A stretch of 64,000 bases of DNA from Samsonia erythrinae (GCF_004342665.1 NZ_SMBY01000006.1:172465-236464); one strand, 5' to 3'; numbered from the stretch's first letter, positions 51,858 through 61,209 are shown. A program made the numbers and translations. Notes: generated by a model not told the origin, from the letters alone.

Positions 51858-52790
51858 TTAATGGCGCGCAGCACCAGCGTCGTTCTCCCTATTCAGACGG
51901 GTTGAATCTTTATTCGACGCCAGATGCTGCAAAACAAAATCGATGAAGCATGCCAGCGCGGGAGAATTGAGCTTGCGGCTGGGATACACCAGATAAAGCT
52001 CATTGGCTTCAGCTTGCCATTCCGGTAAGACCCGGACCAATGCGCCAGAAACCATCTCATCCTGACAGAGAAAATCCGGCAATAGCGTAATCCCTGCCCC
52101 CGCGATGGCGCACTCGCGGGCATAAAGCAGATTATCGGTGATGTGCGCTTCGGGCAGTAGCCAACGGTACAGCGCCGAGCCGCGATGTAGTAGCCACTCC
52201 GTCCAGGCATGATGGGCAATACAGCGGTGTTGTTGTAACTGCTGAGGATGGCATAACGCCGGGTATCGGGCCAGATAATCCGGCGAGGCTAACAAATAGC
52301 GGGGAGTCAGCCCTAGCGCACGTCCAACGAGCGAAGAGTCGTCAGGTTTGCCGGTACGAAAAGCGACATCAAACCCCTCCTGAACCAGATCGACCCTGTC
52401 GTCTGAAATCAAAACGTCCAACGATACTGCTGGAAAACGCTGCTGAAACTCGGCGGTCAGTCGCGCCAGCAACGTGGCACCCAATCCCGCTGGGCTGGTG
52501 ATGCGCAGCCGTCCACTGGGGCTGTCGCGCAGATGCTGCACGGCCAGATCGGCTCGCTCGCTGGCTTGCAGCATTTCGCGACAGTGGATCAGATAACGCT
52601 CGCCGGCAAACGTCAGGTTCAGCTGACGCGTGGTGCGATTAAGCAAGCGCAGGCCGATCCGCTGTTCAAGCTGGCTGATGCGCAGGCTCAGACTGGACTT
52701 TGCCAGCCCGGCTTTTCGCGCCGCCTGTGTGAAACTGCCACACTCGGCCACCAGCGCAAACAGCGCCATATCCTGCCATTGTTTAAACAT
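51858..52790 (-). CDS. LysR-family transcriptional regulator
   Basis: A 310-residue LTTR. The N-terminal winged helix-turn-helix is visible (FALVAECGSFTQAARKAGLAKSSLSLRISQLEQRIGLRLLNRTTRQLNLT, about 11-60). A periplasmic-binding-like effector domain follows (LRITSPAGLGATLLARLTAEFQQRFP and later GITLLPDFL). It belongs to the CrgA/YafC-type subgroup common in divergent regulator/oxidoreductase pairs. The neighbour transcribed away from it is an NADPH-dependent oxidoreductase, and two matched GTTC-N9-GAAC boxes lie in the 138-base gap, so it is the likely regulator of that gene. The inducer is unknown. Confidence 0.9.
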   Translation of the reverse strand: MFKQWQDMALFALVAECGSFTQAARKAGLAKSSLSLRISQLEQRIGLRLLNRTTRQLNLTFAGERYLIHCREMLQASERADLAVQHLRDSPSGRLRITSPAGLGATLLARLTAEFQQRFPAVSLDVLISDDRVDLVQEGFDVAFRTGKPDDSSLVGRALGLTPRYLLASPDYLARYPALCHPQQLQQHRCIAHHAWTEWLLHRGSALYRWLLPEAHITDNLLYARECAIAGAGITLLPDFLCQDEMVSGALVRVLPEWQAEANELYLVYPSRKLNSPALACFIDFVLQHLASNKDSTRLNRENDAGAARH

Positions 52791-52793
52791 AAT

Positions 52794-52881
52794 TGTTCAC
52801 CTCAGACGAACACTGAATTATTTATTGTCCATCTTATCAGCCCTATCCCGGTGTTCTACACTTTGTTCTATTCACTGGAAC
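52794..52881. promoter_or_regulatory. Two matched GTTC-N9-GAAC operator-like boxes
   Basis: TGTTC-N9-GAACA at 52794-52812 and GTTC-N9-GAAC at 52865-52881, centred 70 bases apart in the divergent LysR/oxidoreductase promoter region. Each contains T-N11-A, the LysR-type binding rule. They are the best candidate sites for the adjacent regulator. Confidence 0.6.
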
Positions 52882-52928
52882 CGTGTCTTATTTACAAAAC
52901 TGCATTCTGAAATAGTAAGGAACAAACC

Positions 52929-53930
52929 ATGAACGCTCATGCCATCGCTGTTGACCCACATTCTCCAGAGAACTTCATCGCCATTTCACAGGACATCCCT
53001 GAACCGGGCGAATACGATCTGCTCGTTGAGGTGAAAGCCATTTCCGTTAATCCGGTCGATACCAAGGTCCACGCCGGGCTGCGTCAGAATGGGTTGCAAC
53101 AGCCGCGTATTCTCGGCTGGGATGCCAGTGGCATCGTGCTGAAAACGGGCCGCGCCGTTAACAACATTCAGGTCGGCGATGAAGTCTGGTACGCCGGCGA
53201 CATCACGCGCGCCGGCAGCAACAGTACACACCAGTTGATTGACTCACGCATCGTCGCACGCAAACCCGTGTCTTTAGATTGGGCCGCCGCCGCCGCGCTG
53301 CCGTTGACGGCATTGACGGCATGGGAAGGCCTGTTCGAACATCTGAAAATACAGCATGCCAGTGAGGAAAAAACGTTACTGATTATCGGCGGCGCAGGCG
53401 GCGTTGGTTCCCTCGCCATCTCATTAGCGGCCTTGCGCAGCCCGGTTCACATCATCGCGACCGCCTCTCAGCCGGAGTCGGCTGAATGGTGCCGCCAGCG
53501 CGGCGCGCATCGGGTTGTGGATTACCGCAATCTGGTGGAGGAACTGGAAAAAGAAGGCATCAGACAGGTCGATTATATTTTCTGCCTCAACGACACCGAC
53601 GGGCACTGGGAGTCCATCAGCAAACTGATCGCGCCGCTGGGGCAAATCTGTACCATCGTGGAAAACAAAAAACCGCTTGACCAAACGGCGCTGAAACTCA
53701 AAAGCGCAGCGCTGCACTGGGAATTCATGTTTACCCGCAGCATGTTCACCACACCGGACATCGCGGTACAGGGAGACATTCTGCACGAAATCGCACAGTT
53801 GGTTGATGCAGGAAAACTTCAGGGAACCGCCAGCGCGACGCTGCACGGGTTAACGGTGGAAACGCTGAAACAGGCTCATGATAAGGTGCTGGAAGGACAT
53901 ATGCGCGGCAAGGTCGTTATCGCGCTCTGA
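52929..53930 (+). CDS. Zinc-type alcohol dehydrogenase-like / quinone oxidoreductase
   Basis: A 333-residue member of the medium-chain dehydrogenase/reductase superfamily. The N-terminal GroES-like domain contains VKAISVNPVDTKVHAG and GWDASGIV. The Rossmann domain has IIGGAGGVGSLAISLAAL near 158-175. The catalytic-zinc ligands of true alcohol dehydrogenases are not apparent, so a zinc-independent NADPH:quinone or enone reductase is more likely than an alcohol dehydrogenase. The start follows aagga. It is divergent from the LysR gene with paired boxes between them. The substrate is unknown. Confidence 0.88.
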   Translation: MNAHAIAVDPHSPENFIAISQDIPEPGEYDLLVEVKAISVNPVDTKVHAGLRQNGLQQPRILGWDASGIVLKTGRAVNNIQVGDEVWYAGDITRAGSNSTHQLIDSRIVARKPVSLDWAAAAALPLTALTAWEGLFEHLKIQHASEEKTLLIIGGAGGVGSLAISLAALRSPVHIIATASQPESAEWCRQRGAHRVVDYRNLVEELEKEGIRQVDYIFCLNDTDGHWESISKLIAPLGQICTIVENKKPLDQTALKLKSAALHWEFMFTRSMFTTPDIAVQGDILHEIAQLVDAGKLQGTASATLHGLTVETLKQAHDKVLEGHMRGKVVIAL

Positions 53931-53936
53931 CGGCGC

Positions 53937-53960
53937 AGCCAGCCCCTTTCGGGGCTGGCT
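53937..53960. terminator. Hairpin between convergent oxidoreductase gene and serA
   Basis: A perfect 10-bp stem AGCCAGCCCC/GGGGCTGGCT with a TTTC loop. There is no T run on either side, so termination would be weak unless Rho-assisted. Confidence 0.5.
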
Positions 53961-53972
53961 GATGATCCCACA

Positions 53973-55205
53973 TCAAAACAACAGACGGGCACGAATGGTG
54001 CCGGGAATCGCTTTCATCAGTTGCAGTGCCGTTTGCGCGCCGTCGGTTTCGACGTCAATCACCACGTAGCCAATTTCAGGGGTTGTTTGCAAATACTGTG
54101 CGGCAATATTAATGCCCTGTTCAGCAAAGATCTGGTTAATCTGAGTAATGATCCCCGGACGATTTTCGTGAATGTGCAGCAGCCGACTGGCGCGTGCGCT
54201 ATGAACAGGCAGGGAAACTTCCGGGAAGTTTACCGCAGACAACGTAGAGCCGTTGTCTGAATACTTAGCCAGTTTTCCAGCCACTTCATCACCGATGTTT
54301 TCCTGCGCTTCCTGCGTGGAACCGCCGATATGCGGCGTGAGCAATACGTTGTCAAACTCGCAGAGCGGCGAAAGGAACGGATCGGTGTTCGTCGCCGGCT
54401 CCTGTGGGAATACGTCGATGGCGGCCCCGGACAGATGCTTGCGGCTCAACGCGTCACATAACGCGGGAATATCAACCACCGTGCCACGCGCGGCGTTAAT
54501 CAGAATAGAGCCCGGTTTCATCAGCGCCAGTTCTTCCGTGCCAATCATATTCTGCGTGCTCTCGTTTTCCGGCACGTGCAGGCTCACCACATCGCTCATA
54601 TTCAGCAAATCAGACAGATGGCGTACCTGCTGGGCATTACCCAACGGTAATTTGCTCTCAATATCATAGAAATAAACGTGCATACCCAGGCTTTCAGCCA
54701 GAATACCCAATTGCGTACCGATGTGACCGTAACCGATGATCCCCAGCTTTTTACCGCGAGCCTCAAACGAGCCGACAGCCTGTTTATGCCAAATGCCGAG
54801 GTGAGCTTTGGCGTTCGCCGCCGGGATACCGCGCAGCATCAGCAACATTTCGCCGATCACCATTTCTGCCACGGATCGGGTATTGGAAAAAGGCGCATTA
54901 AAGACCGGAATACCACGTTTTGTCGCCGACGCCAGCTCAACCTGATTCGTCCCGATGCAGAAACAGCCGACGGCAATCAGTTTTTCCGCCGCGGCAAAAA
55001 TCTCTTCCGTCAGATGGGTACGCGAGCGAATGCCCACAAAATGCGCATCGCGGATAGACGCTTTCAACGCGTCTGGATCCAGCGCGCCTTTGTGGAACTC
55101 GATATTGGTGTAACCGGCTGCACGCAGGTTATCCAACGCGCTCTGGTGTACGCCTTCCACTAACAGAAATTTAATCTTATCTTTTTCCAATGATACCTTT
55201 GCCAT
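53973..55205 (-). CDS. serA: D-3-phosphoglycerate dehydrogenase SerA
   Basis: SerA is the first committed enzyme of serine synthesis, inhibited by serine. The protein is 410 residues, the E. coli length. The substrate and Rossmann domains show KKLGIIGYGHIGTQLGILAESLGMHVYFYD near 150-180, NAARGTVVDIPAL, and the catalytic LLTPHIGGSTQEAQ with His about 292. The C-terminal ACT domain (about 335-410, HIHENRPGIITQINQIFAEQGINI) binds serine at the dimer interface. Order serA-rpiA-argP follows E. coli. A 290-base AT-rich region upstream separates it from rpiA. Confidence 0.97.
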   Translation of the reverse strand: MAKVSLEKDKIKFLLVEGVHQSALDNLRAAGYTNIEFHKGALDPDALKASIRDAHFVGIRSRTHLTEEIFAAAEKLIAVGCFCIGTNQVELASATKRGIPVFNAPFSNTRSVAEMVIGEMLLMLRGIPAANAKAHLGIWHKQAVGSFEARGKKLGIIGYGHIGTQLGILAESLGMHVYFYDIESKLPLGNAQQVRHLSDLLNMSDVVSLHVPENESTQNMIGTEELALMKPGSILINAARGTVVDIPALCDALSRKHLSGAAIDVFPQEPATNTDPFLSPLCEFDNVLLTPHIGGSTQEAQENIGDEVAGKLAKYSDNGSTLSAVNFPEVSLPVHSARASRLLHIHENRPGIITQINQIFAEQGINIAAQYLQTTPEIGYVVIDVETDGAQTALQLMKAIPGTIRARLLF

Positions 55206-55439
55206 TTCCCGACCTTATTTTCAGACTTCAAATGCGAAAGTGTGCTAGACAGTTCTTGCCAACATAACAAAAATTACGCCGTCAGCAATACAAACGATTG
55301 CTTCGCCGCAATTAGCCCACTGGGAAGCTCGACTAATTTATGGCAAAAAATATTGCCAAAGAGGAACATCGCCATATCGACGACAAACAAAATAAGAAAA
55401 TGTGATATTAAGTACCAAAAATGAGCCGTTAACTAAATG

Positions 55440-55482
55440 GTTTTTTAGCTAAAAAATTTTTGACGCGGCGTCACCGCGCCGG
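55440..55482 (-). terminator. Possible terminator of rpiA
   Basis: On the minus strand a 5-bp GC stem (CGGCG/CGCCG, loop of six) is followed a few bases later by AAAAATTTTTT. It lies just after the rpiA stop. The stem is short, so the call is weak. Confidence 0.4.
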
Positions 55483-55495
55483 AATGAAGATGCAC

Positions 55496-56155
55496 TCATT
55501 TAACAATGGTTTTTACGCCATCAGCCGTGCCGACTAACGCGACATCAGCCCCGCGGTTGGCGAACAGCCCAACGGTCACGACGCCCGCAATACCGTTAAT
55601 ATGGTTTTCAATCGCCACCGCATCCATAATGTTCAGGTTGTGCACATCGAGAATGACGTTACCGTTATCCGTCACCACGCCCTGACGATAGACCGGCTGT
55701 CCGCCCAGCTTCACCAATTCCCGGGCGACATAAGCCCGCGCCATCGGGATCACCTCAACCGGCAGCGGAAATTTGCCCAGAACATCGACCAGCTTCGAGG
55801 CATCAACAATACAGATAAACTGACGCGAGATGGCCGAAATGATCTTCTCTCGGGTCAGCGCCGCGCCTCCACCTTTGATCATCTGCATATGCCCGTTAAT
55901 TTCATCCGCACCGTCCACATAAACATCCAGAGAATCAACCTCGTTGGCGTCAAAAACCGGGATACCCAGGCTTTTCAGTTTCTCCGTTGAGGCGTCCGAA
56001 CTGGAAACCGCGCCTTTGATTTGGTGTTTTATTGAACCCAATGCATCAATAAAGTGGGCGGCCGTCGAGCCGGTACCCACGCCGACAATGGTGTCCGGGC
56101 GAACGTAATCAAGCGCCGCCCATCCCACTGCTTTTTTCAGTTCATCTTGCGTCAT
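55496..56155 (-). CDS. rpiA: Ribose-5-phosphate isomerase A
   Basis: RpiA interconverts ribose-5-phosphate and ribulose-5-phosphate. The protein is 219 residues, the E. coli length. Conserved segments are [16 protein letters not shown] near 25, SSDASTEKL near 51, the catalytic [25 protein letters not shown] with Asp81/Asp84-type acids and the Lys, and [20 protein letters not shown]. It works with TktA and TalB encoded in the same window. It is divergent from argP. Confidence 0.97.
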   Translation of the reverse strand: MTQDELKKAVGWAALDYVRPDTIVGVGTGSTAAHFIDALGSIKHQIKGAVSSSDASTEKLKSLGIPVFDANEVDSLDVYVDGADEINGHMQMIKGGGAALTREKIISAISRQFICIVDASKLVDVLGKFPLPVEVIPMARAYVARELVKLGGQPVYRQGVVTDNGNVILDVHNLNIMDAVAIENHINGIAGVVTVGLFANRGADVALVGTADGVKTIVK

Positions 56156-56405
56156 AGTCTGCTTTAAGCCTGTAAAATCGAGATACGAAAACGTGTGCGT
56201 ATTATAGAACAGGCACGCCGGAAAAATCGTGCGAATTCACTCAATGTCCTCCGTATGATAGCGGTCTCGCCATTCTGAATCGTAATTTCACCCGCGCCAG
56301 TAAAAGGAACCGCGCACCATCGCAGAATAAGATTTCTTCAAGATAAACCCGAAAAATGTGGCATAGTGAAAACAAAACAGACTCATTCAGGGGATTTTGA
56401 CTTTT

Positions 56406-57299
56406 ATGAAACGCCCGGACTATCGCACGCTTCAGGCTCTGGATGCCGTCATCCGTGAACGTGGTTTTGAGCGCGCCGCCCAAAAGTTATGTATTACTCA
56501 ATCAGCCGTTTCTCAGCGCATCAAACAGTTGGAAAATCTGTTTGGCCAGCCGCTGCTCGTCAGAACGATCCCGCCTCGTCCGACGGAGCAAGGGCAGAAA
56601 CTGCTGGCGCTGCTTCATCAGGTGGAATTGCTGGAAGAAGAATGGTTAGGGAATGAAACGAACAGCGACATTCCGCTGCTGCTATCGCTGGCGGTCAACG
56701 CCGACAGTCTGGCGACCTGGCTGCTGCCGGCGCTAAAGCCGGTACTGGCGGATTCGCCTATTCGTCTCAATTTACAGGTTGAAGATGAAACACGCACGCA
56801 GGAGAGGCTGCGCCGGGGCGAAGTGGTCGGCGCGGTGAGTATTCAGCCTCAGCCGCTACCCAGTTGTCTGGTCGATAAGCTGGGCGCGCTGGACTATCTG
56901 TTTGTGGCGTCTCCTACCTTCGCCGATCGTTACTTTCCCAATGGCGTGACCCGCTCGGCGCTGCTACGCGCCCCTGCCGTCGCGTTCGACCATCTGGATG
57001 ATATGCATCAGGCTTTTTTACAGCAGAATTTTGATTTATCCCCCGGCAGCGTTCCTTGCCACATTGTGAATTCATCGGAAGCTTTTGTGCAATTGGCGCG
57101 TCAGGGCACCACCTGCTGTATGATCCCACACTTACAAATCGAGAAAGAGCTCGCTAATCACGAGCTCATCGATTTAACGCCGGGATTATTTCAGCGTCGC
57201 ATGCTCTACTGGCACCGATTCGCGCCGGAAAGCCGGATGATGAGGAAAGTGACGGATGCCCTGCTCACACACGGTCATCAGGTATTGAGACAGTCATAA
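56406..57299 (+). CDS. argP: LysR-type regulator ArgP (IciA)
   Basis: A 297-residue LTTR, the E. coli length and very close in sequence. In E. coli it activates argO with arginine as co-effector and controls lysine-responsive genes, including dapB and lysC. The helix-turn-helix is [28 protein letters not shown] (about 20-47). The co-inducer domain includes [17 protein letters not shown] and [20 protein letters not shown]. The start is the ATG at 56406 ([10 protein letters not shown]); a TTG three codons upstream is in frame. argO lies two genes away on the other strand and dapB is also in this window (16191-17012). Confidence 0.96.
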   Translation: MKRPDYRTLQALDAVIRERGFERAAQKLCITQSAVSQRIKQLENLFGQPLLVRTIPPRPTEQGQKLLALLHQVELLEEEWLGNETNSDIPLLLSLAVNADSLATWLLPALKPVLADSPIRLNLQVEDETRTQERLRRGEVVGAVSIQPQPLPSCLVDKLGALDYLFVASPTFADRYFPNGVTRSALLRAPAVAFDHLDDMHQAFLQQNFDLSPGSVPCHIVNSSEAFVQLARQGTTCCMIPHLQIEKELANHELIDLTPGLFQRRMLYWHRFAPESRMMRKVTDALLTHGHQVLRQS

Positions 57300-57356
57300 C
57301 GCCAACGGGCCTGTTCAGACTGGCCCGTTGACATCATCACCACATTCAGTCGGCCA

Positions 57357-58097
57357 TCACGGCGCGCGCTGTAATTCAAATACCACATCAACCTGATCGT
57401 CGAAGTGGATCGTTTGTTGTTCGTAGGTTTGCGCCACTTCGTTTTGCGTCGCTGCATCTGCCGTTTTAAACATCCGCGCGATAGGCATCGGCTGATAGTT
57501 GGCGACATGGTAGCGAATGCTGTAAATCGGCCCCAGCGTTGCCTTAAAGCCCTGCGCCAACGCCTCAGCCTGTTGCGTCGCTTGTTCAATGGCTTTCTTG
57601 CGCGCTTCATCACGGTAGACATCCGGGTTGGCAACGCCTAATTCCACCGAGCGAATCTCATTCAGACCCGATTTCAGCGCACCATCCAGCAGTTCATTCA
57701 GTTTGTCTAATTGACGCAGCGTCACTTCCACCTGACGCACCGCCCGATAGCCTTTCAACACCGAACCGCCGGTTTTCAGATAGTCATATTCTGGTTGCGT
57801 ACGTAAATTCGCGGCGTCGATATCTTTTTTCTCAATGCCATTTTTATAAAGAAAATCAATGTATTGTGCAACACGAGCATCAACCTGCTTTTTCGCTTCC
57901 GCCGCGTCTTTCGATGACACATTGACCTCAATCGCCAAACGCGCAATATCCGGCGTCGCATCAACGCTGGATGTTCCTGACGTCACGACGTGCGGGCCAT
58001 CCGGCAATTCCGCAGCCTGCGCGGCCATCGACATCCCGCCAAGCCCCATCACGGCAACCAGCGCCAGCGCGTTTAGCCTCATCATACCTCGCTTCAC
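57357..58097 (-). CDS. yggE: SIMPL-domain periplasmic protein YggE
   Basis: A 246-residue exported protein, the same length as E. coli YggE, linked there to reduced oxidative stress. A signal peptide of about 27 residues ends in AQA-A. The SIMPL/DUF541 body shows ELPDGPHVVTSGTSSVDATPDIARLAIEVNVSSKDAAEAKKQVD and GYRAVRQVEVTLRQLDKLNELLDGAL. The start is GTG at 58097 behind aaggagag; an ATG five codons in is an alternative. It lies between argP and argO, as in E. coli. Molecular activity is not known. Confidence 0.92.
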   Translation of the reverse strand: MKRGMMRLNALALVAVMGLGGMSMAAQAAELPDGPHVVTSGTSSVDATPDIARLAIEVNVSSKDAAEAKKQVDARVAQYIDFLYKNGIEKKDIDAANLRTQPEYDYLKTGGSVLKGYRAVRQVEVTLRQLDKLNELLDGALKSGLNEIRSVELGVANPDVYRDEARKKAIEQATQQAEALAQGFKATLGPIYSIRYHVANYQPMPIARMFKTADAATQNEVAQTYEQQTIHFDDQVDVVFELQRAP

Positions 58098-58268
58098 ACT
58101 CTCTCCTTAACTTACGTTTCGCCACGTATACGACCGGCAGATTTTTCTACGTCAGACCGCATATTCCAGAATGAAAGATATAGGGATATCTTTTACCCAT
58201 AACATAATGCATTACCGACTCCACACAATATAGGTGAATTTCTGAAACGTAGCGTAAGGCAATGTCAT

Positions 58269-58883
58269 TTATTGCCAACCCTGGCGCGCCAGCTGTAAGG
58301 CGATTCCCCACATGACCACGCCGACAACAGCATTAATGACCCGCTGTACCCGCGGCGTATTCAGCCACGGCGCTAGCCAGGCAGAGAATAGCGCCAGCGA
58401 AAAAAACCAGACAAAAGAGGCGGTAATCGTTCCCAAAGCAAACCAGCCTCGGGCCTCATCGCTAAACTGGCTCCCCAAACTCCCCAGCACGACAAACGTA
58501 TCCAGATAGACGTGAAGATTCAGCCAGGTCACCGCCAGCAGGGTGGCAACGATCCGCCAGCGACTTTGTTTCATGACCTCGGTACTGGCCAGCGTGATAT
58601 TTTTGCTGAAGGCTGTTTTCATCGCTCCCCAGCCAAACCAGAGTAGAAACGCGACGCCTCCCCAAGTGACCAGCCCGAGCATAAGCGATGATTGGCTGAG
58701 CAACATACTGCCACCAAAAATGCCCGCTGAGATCAACACCATATCGCTAAGCGCACACAGCAGCGCCACCATCAGGTGATACTGACGGCGGACGCCCTGA
58801 TTCATCACAAACGCATTCTGCGGGCCCAACGGCAGGATCATCGCCGCTCCCAACAGAGCACCCTGTAAATACACTGCCCACAT
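58269..58883 (-). CDS. argO: Arginine exporter ArgO (LysE family)
   Basis: ArgO exports arginine and canavanine and is activated by ArgP in E. coli. The protein is 204 residues (E. coli 211) with about six membrane segments. The N-terminal [19 protein letters not shown] is typical of the family. The ATG at 58883 follows ggag; a GTG four codons upstream is less likely. The C-terminus ends at LARQGWQ, about seven residues earlier than E. coli. In the TM4 motif the expected WLNPHVYLDT reads [10 protein letters not shown]: Leu123 replaces a proline that the family keeps. The codon is CTT, one base from CCT. The reading frame is otherwise intact. Confidence 0.93.
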   Translation of the reverse strand: MWAVYLQGALLGAAMILPLGPQNAFVMNQGVRRQYHLMVALLCALSDMVLISAGIFGGSMLLSQSSLMLGLVTWGGVAFLLWFGWGAMKTAFSKNITLASTEVMKQSRWRIVATLLAVTWLNLHVYLDTFVVLGSLGSQFSDEARGWFALGTITASFVWFFSLALFSAWLAPWLNTPRVQRVINAVVGVVMWGIALQLARQGWQ

Positions 58884-58956
58884 ACCGTTCTCCACTGTTG
58901 TTTACTGTCGTGCCGGGGGAGTGTAGGAAGGCGGGTGAAATAAGGGAAATTGAAGA

Positions 58957-58975
58957 TTCTAATTATTCATTAGAA
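58957..58975. promoter_or_regulatory. Palindrome upstream of argO
   Basis: TTCTAAT-N5-ATTAGAA, a perfect 7-bp inverted repeat about 75-90 bases before the argO start. It is AT-rich and has LysR-like dyad form, so it is a candidate ArgP site. Binding is inferred. Confidence 0.45.
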
Positions 58976-59030
58976 AAATGAATGTCACATCGTTGAAAAC
59001 ACGCGTTCTGAGGAAGAAAGCTGGCAGCGT

Positions 59031-59060
59031 ATGCGCTATGCCAATATCGACATAGCGCAT
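59031..59060. other. Hairpin between mscS and argO
   Basis: A perfect 9-bp inverted repeat ATGCGCTAT/ATAGCGCAT with a 12-base loop, about 25 bases after the mscS stop on the minus strand. There is no T run. It may act as a 3' stabiliser or weak terminator of mscS. Confidence 0.45.
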
Positions 59061-59083
59061 AAGCAACGATGTATGGCGGGAAT

Positions 59084-59941
59084 TTATTCCGGCTGTTTAG
59101 CCGATTGAACGTTATGCAGATGCACATCCATCTGCGGATAAGGAATGCCAATACGGTGTTCATCCAACGCGCGTTTGAAACGCTCCAGCAGATCCCAGTA
59201 CACCACAGGTGCATCGCCGTTGGTCGTCCACACCCACACCACAAAATTCAGCGATGACGCCGCCATTTCGTTCAGACGGATCGTCACGCCCTTGTTGTGC
59301 TGAATGCGATTGTCCGCAGCAACAATATCTCCCAGCAGCTTTTTCACCACGTCGATATCGGCATCGTAGGCCACACCGACGATGATCTCAGTGCGGCGGT
59401 CAGGCTCACGCGAGCTGTTGATAATATTGTCGGCGATGATCTTACCGTTCGGCACGACGATGATTTTGCCGTCAGCCGTGCGCAGCGTCGTCGAAAAGAT
59501 CTGTACCTGTATCACGGTGCCGGACACGCCGCCCAGATCGACCCATTCGCCGGTACGAAAAGGCCGGAAGATCACCAGCAGTACGCCGGCGGCAAAGTTG
59601 GCTAATGAGCCCTGCAACGCCAGACCGACGGCCAGACCCGCGGCCCCCAACACGGCAATCACTGAGGCCGTCTGCACGCCAATCCGGCTCAATACCGCGA
59701 TCAGCGTAAACGCGATAATCCCGTAGCGCACCAGCGCGGACAGAAAATCCGCCACCGTTGAGTCAATAGAACGGCTAATCATCAGCTTATTGATGGTACC
59801 GGAAACAAGCCGGGCAATAACAACCCCCGCAATAAGTATCACCAATGCGGCAACAATATTGACGGCATACTGTAAGAGTAAGTTCTGATGTGTGGCAACC
59901 CAGTTCCCGGCCTGCTCCAGACCGGTATTAAATTCTTCCAT
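59084..59941 (-). CDS. mscS: Small-conductance mechanosensitive channel MscS
   Basis: A homoheptameric inner-membrane channel that opens on membrane tension during hypo-osmotic shock. The protein is 285 residues (E. coli 286). Three membrane segments are visible (about 25-57, 65-90 and 95-128). TM3 carries the Gly/Ala-packed pore helix [24 protein letters not shown], and the following [18 protein letters not shown] forms the beta domain entry. The carboxy cage ends [18 protein letters not shown]. It is a single gene between fbaA and argO, as in E. coli. Confidence 0.97.
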   Translation of the reverse strand: MEEFNTGLEQAGNWVATHQNLLLQYAVNIVAALVILIAGVVIARLVSGTINKLMISRSIDSTVADFLSALVRYGIIAFTLIAVLSRIGVQTASVIAVLGAAGLAVGLALQGSLANFAAGVLLVIFRPFRTGEWVDLGGVSGTVIQVQIFSTTLRTADGKIIVVPNGKIIADNIINSSREPDRRTEIIVGVAYDADIDVVKKLLGDIVAADNRIQHNKGVTIRLNEMAASSLNFVVWVWTTNGDAPVVYWDLLERFKRALDEHRIGIPYPQMDVHLHNVQSAKQPE

Positions 59942-60079
59942 TTAAATGCTCCTGTTTTTTAACCATTGAGAAAGCATAACGTCCACCGGTAAAATCGCAA
60001 CACCCGCTAACGGTATTCAACACGGCATCATAACGGTCCGAATAGCGCTTTCCTGCCAGAGAAAAATAACAACGCCTGA

Positions 60080-60105
60080 AAAATAAAGGCTCCCGCAGGA
60101 GCCTT
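60080..60105 (-). terminator. Intrinsic terminator of epd-pgk-fbaA
   Basis: A perfect 8-bp stem AAGGCTCC/GGAGCCTT with a four-base loop, followed by TATTTTTC on the minus strand, about 30 bases after the fbaA stop. Confidence 0.85.
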
Positions 60106-60132
60106 CGCATAGAAATCGGTTCTATTTCTTAC

Positions 60133-61209
60133 TTACAGTACGTCAACGGCGTTCAGCTCTTTGAAAGCCTGTTCCAGACGCGTAACCATGCTCGCCTGAG
60201 CGGAACGCAGCCACACACGCGGGTCATAGTATTTCTTGTTCGGCTGATCGGCGCCTTTCGGGTTACCCAATTGGCCTTGCAGATACGCTTCGTTATCTTT
60301 GTAGTATTTCAGGATACCTTCCCAGGTTGCCCACTGGGTATCAGTATCGATGTTCATTTTCACTACGCCGTAGCTCACGGAGTCTTTGATCTCCTGAGCG
60401 GAAGAACCGGAGCCGCCGTGGAAGACAAAATCCAGACTGTTGTGCGGCAGGCCATGTTTTTTGGAAACATAGTCTTGAGAATCACGCAGGATCGTCGGCG
60501 TCAGCTTCACATTACCCGGTTTATACACGCCGTGTACGTTGCCGAAAGAGGCCGCGATAGTGAAGCGCGGGCTAATGGCATTCAGTTTGGTGTACGCGTA
60601 GTCAACGTCTTCCGGCTGGGTGTACAGCGCTGAAGCGTCCATGTGGCTGTTATCCACACCATCTTCTTCGCCGCCGGTGCAGCCCAGCTCGATTTCCAGC
60701 GTCATGTCGATTTTGGCCATACGCGCCAGATACTTAGAACAAATTTCGATGTTCTCTTCCAGAGATTCTTCAGACAGGTCGATCATGTGAGAAGAGAACA
60801 GCGGTTTGCCAGTGGCCGCGAAGTGTTTTTCACCTGCGTCCAGCAGGCCATCAATCCACGGCAGCAGTTTCTTCGCACAGTGGTCAGTATGCAGAATCAC
60901 CGGCACGCCATAGTGCTCGGCCATTTGATGCACGTGATGCGCGCCGGAAATTGCGCCCAAAATTGCCGCCTGCTGACCTTCCGCTTTCAGACCTTTACCT
61001 GCGATGAATGCGGCGCCGCCGTTAGAGAACTGAACGATGACCGGCGCACGCACTTTGGCTGCGGCTTCCAGCACAGCATTGATTGAGTCGGTACCGACGC
61101 AGTTCACTGCCGGCAAGGCGAATTGGTTTTCTTTTGCTACTGCGAAAACTTTCTGAACGTCATCACCAGTGATGACACCGGGTTTTACGAAATCAAAAAT
61201 TTTAGACAT
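60133..61209 (-). CDS. fbaA: Class II fructose-bisphosphate aldolase FbaA
   Basis: A zinc-dependent aldolase that cleaves fructose-1,6-bisphosphate in glycolysis and makes it in gluconeogenesis. The protein is 358 residues (E. coli 359). The zinc ligands lie in VILHTDHCAKKLLPW (His near 110), the Glu near 174 in MTLEIELGCTGGEEDG, and the loop FVFHGGSGSSAQEI, which holds another His and the phosphate-binding GGSGSS. The N-terminal SKIFDFVKPGVITGDDVQKVF is family standard. It is the last gene of epd-pgk-fbaA, 136 bases after pgk. Confidence 0.98.
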   Translation of the reverse strand: MSKIFDFVKPGVITGDDVQKVFAVAKENQFALPAVNCVGTDSINAVLEAAAKVRAPVIVQFSNGGAAFIAGKGLKAEGQQAAILGAISGAHHVHQMAEHYGVPVILHTDHCAKKLLPWIDGLLDAGEKHFAATGKPLFSSHMIDLSEESLEENIEICSKYLARMAKIDMTLEIELGCTGGEEDGVDNSHMDASALYTQPEDVDYAYTKLNAISPRFTIAASFGNVHGVYKPGNVKLTPTILRDSQDYVSKKHGLPHNSLDFVFHGGSGSSAQEIKDSVSYGVVKMNIDTDTQWATWEGILKYYKDNEAYLQGQLGNPKGADQPNKKYYDPRVWLRSAQASMVTRLEQAFKELNAVDVL

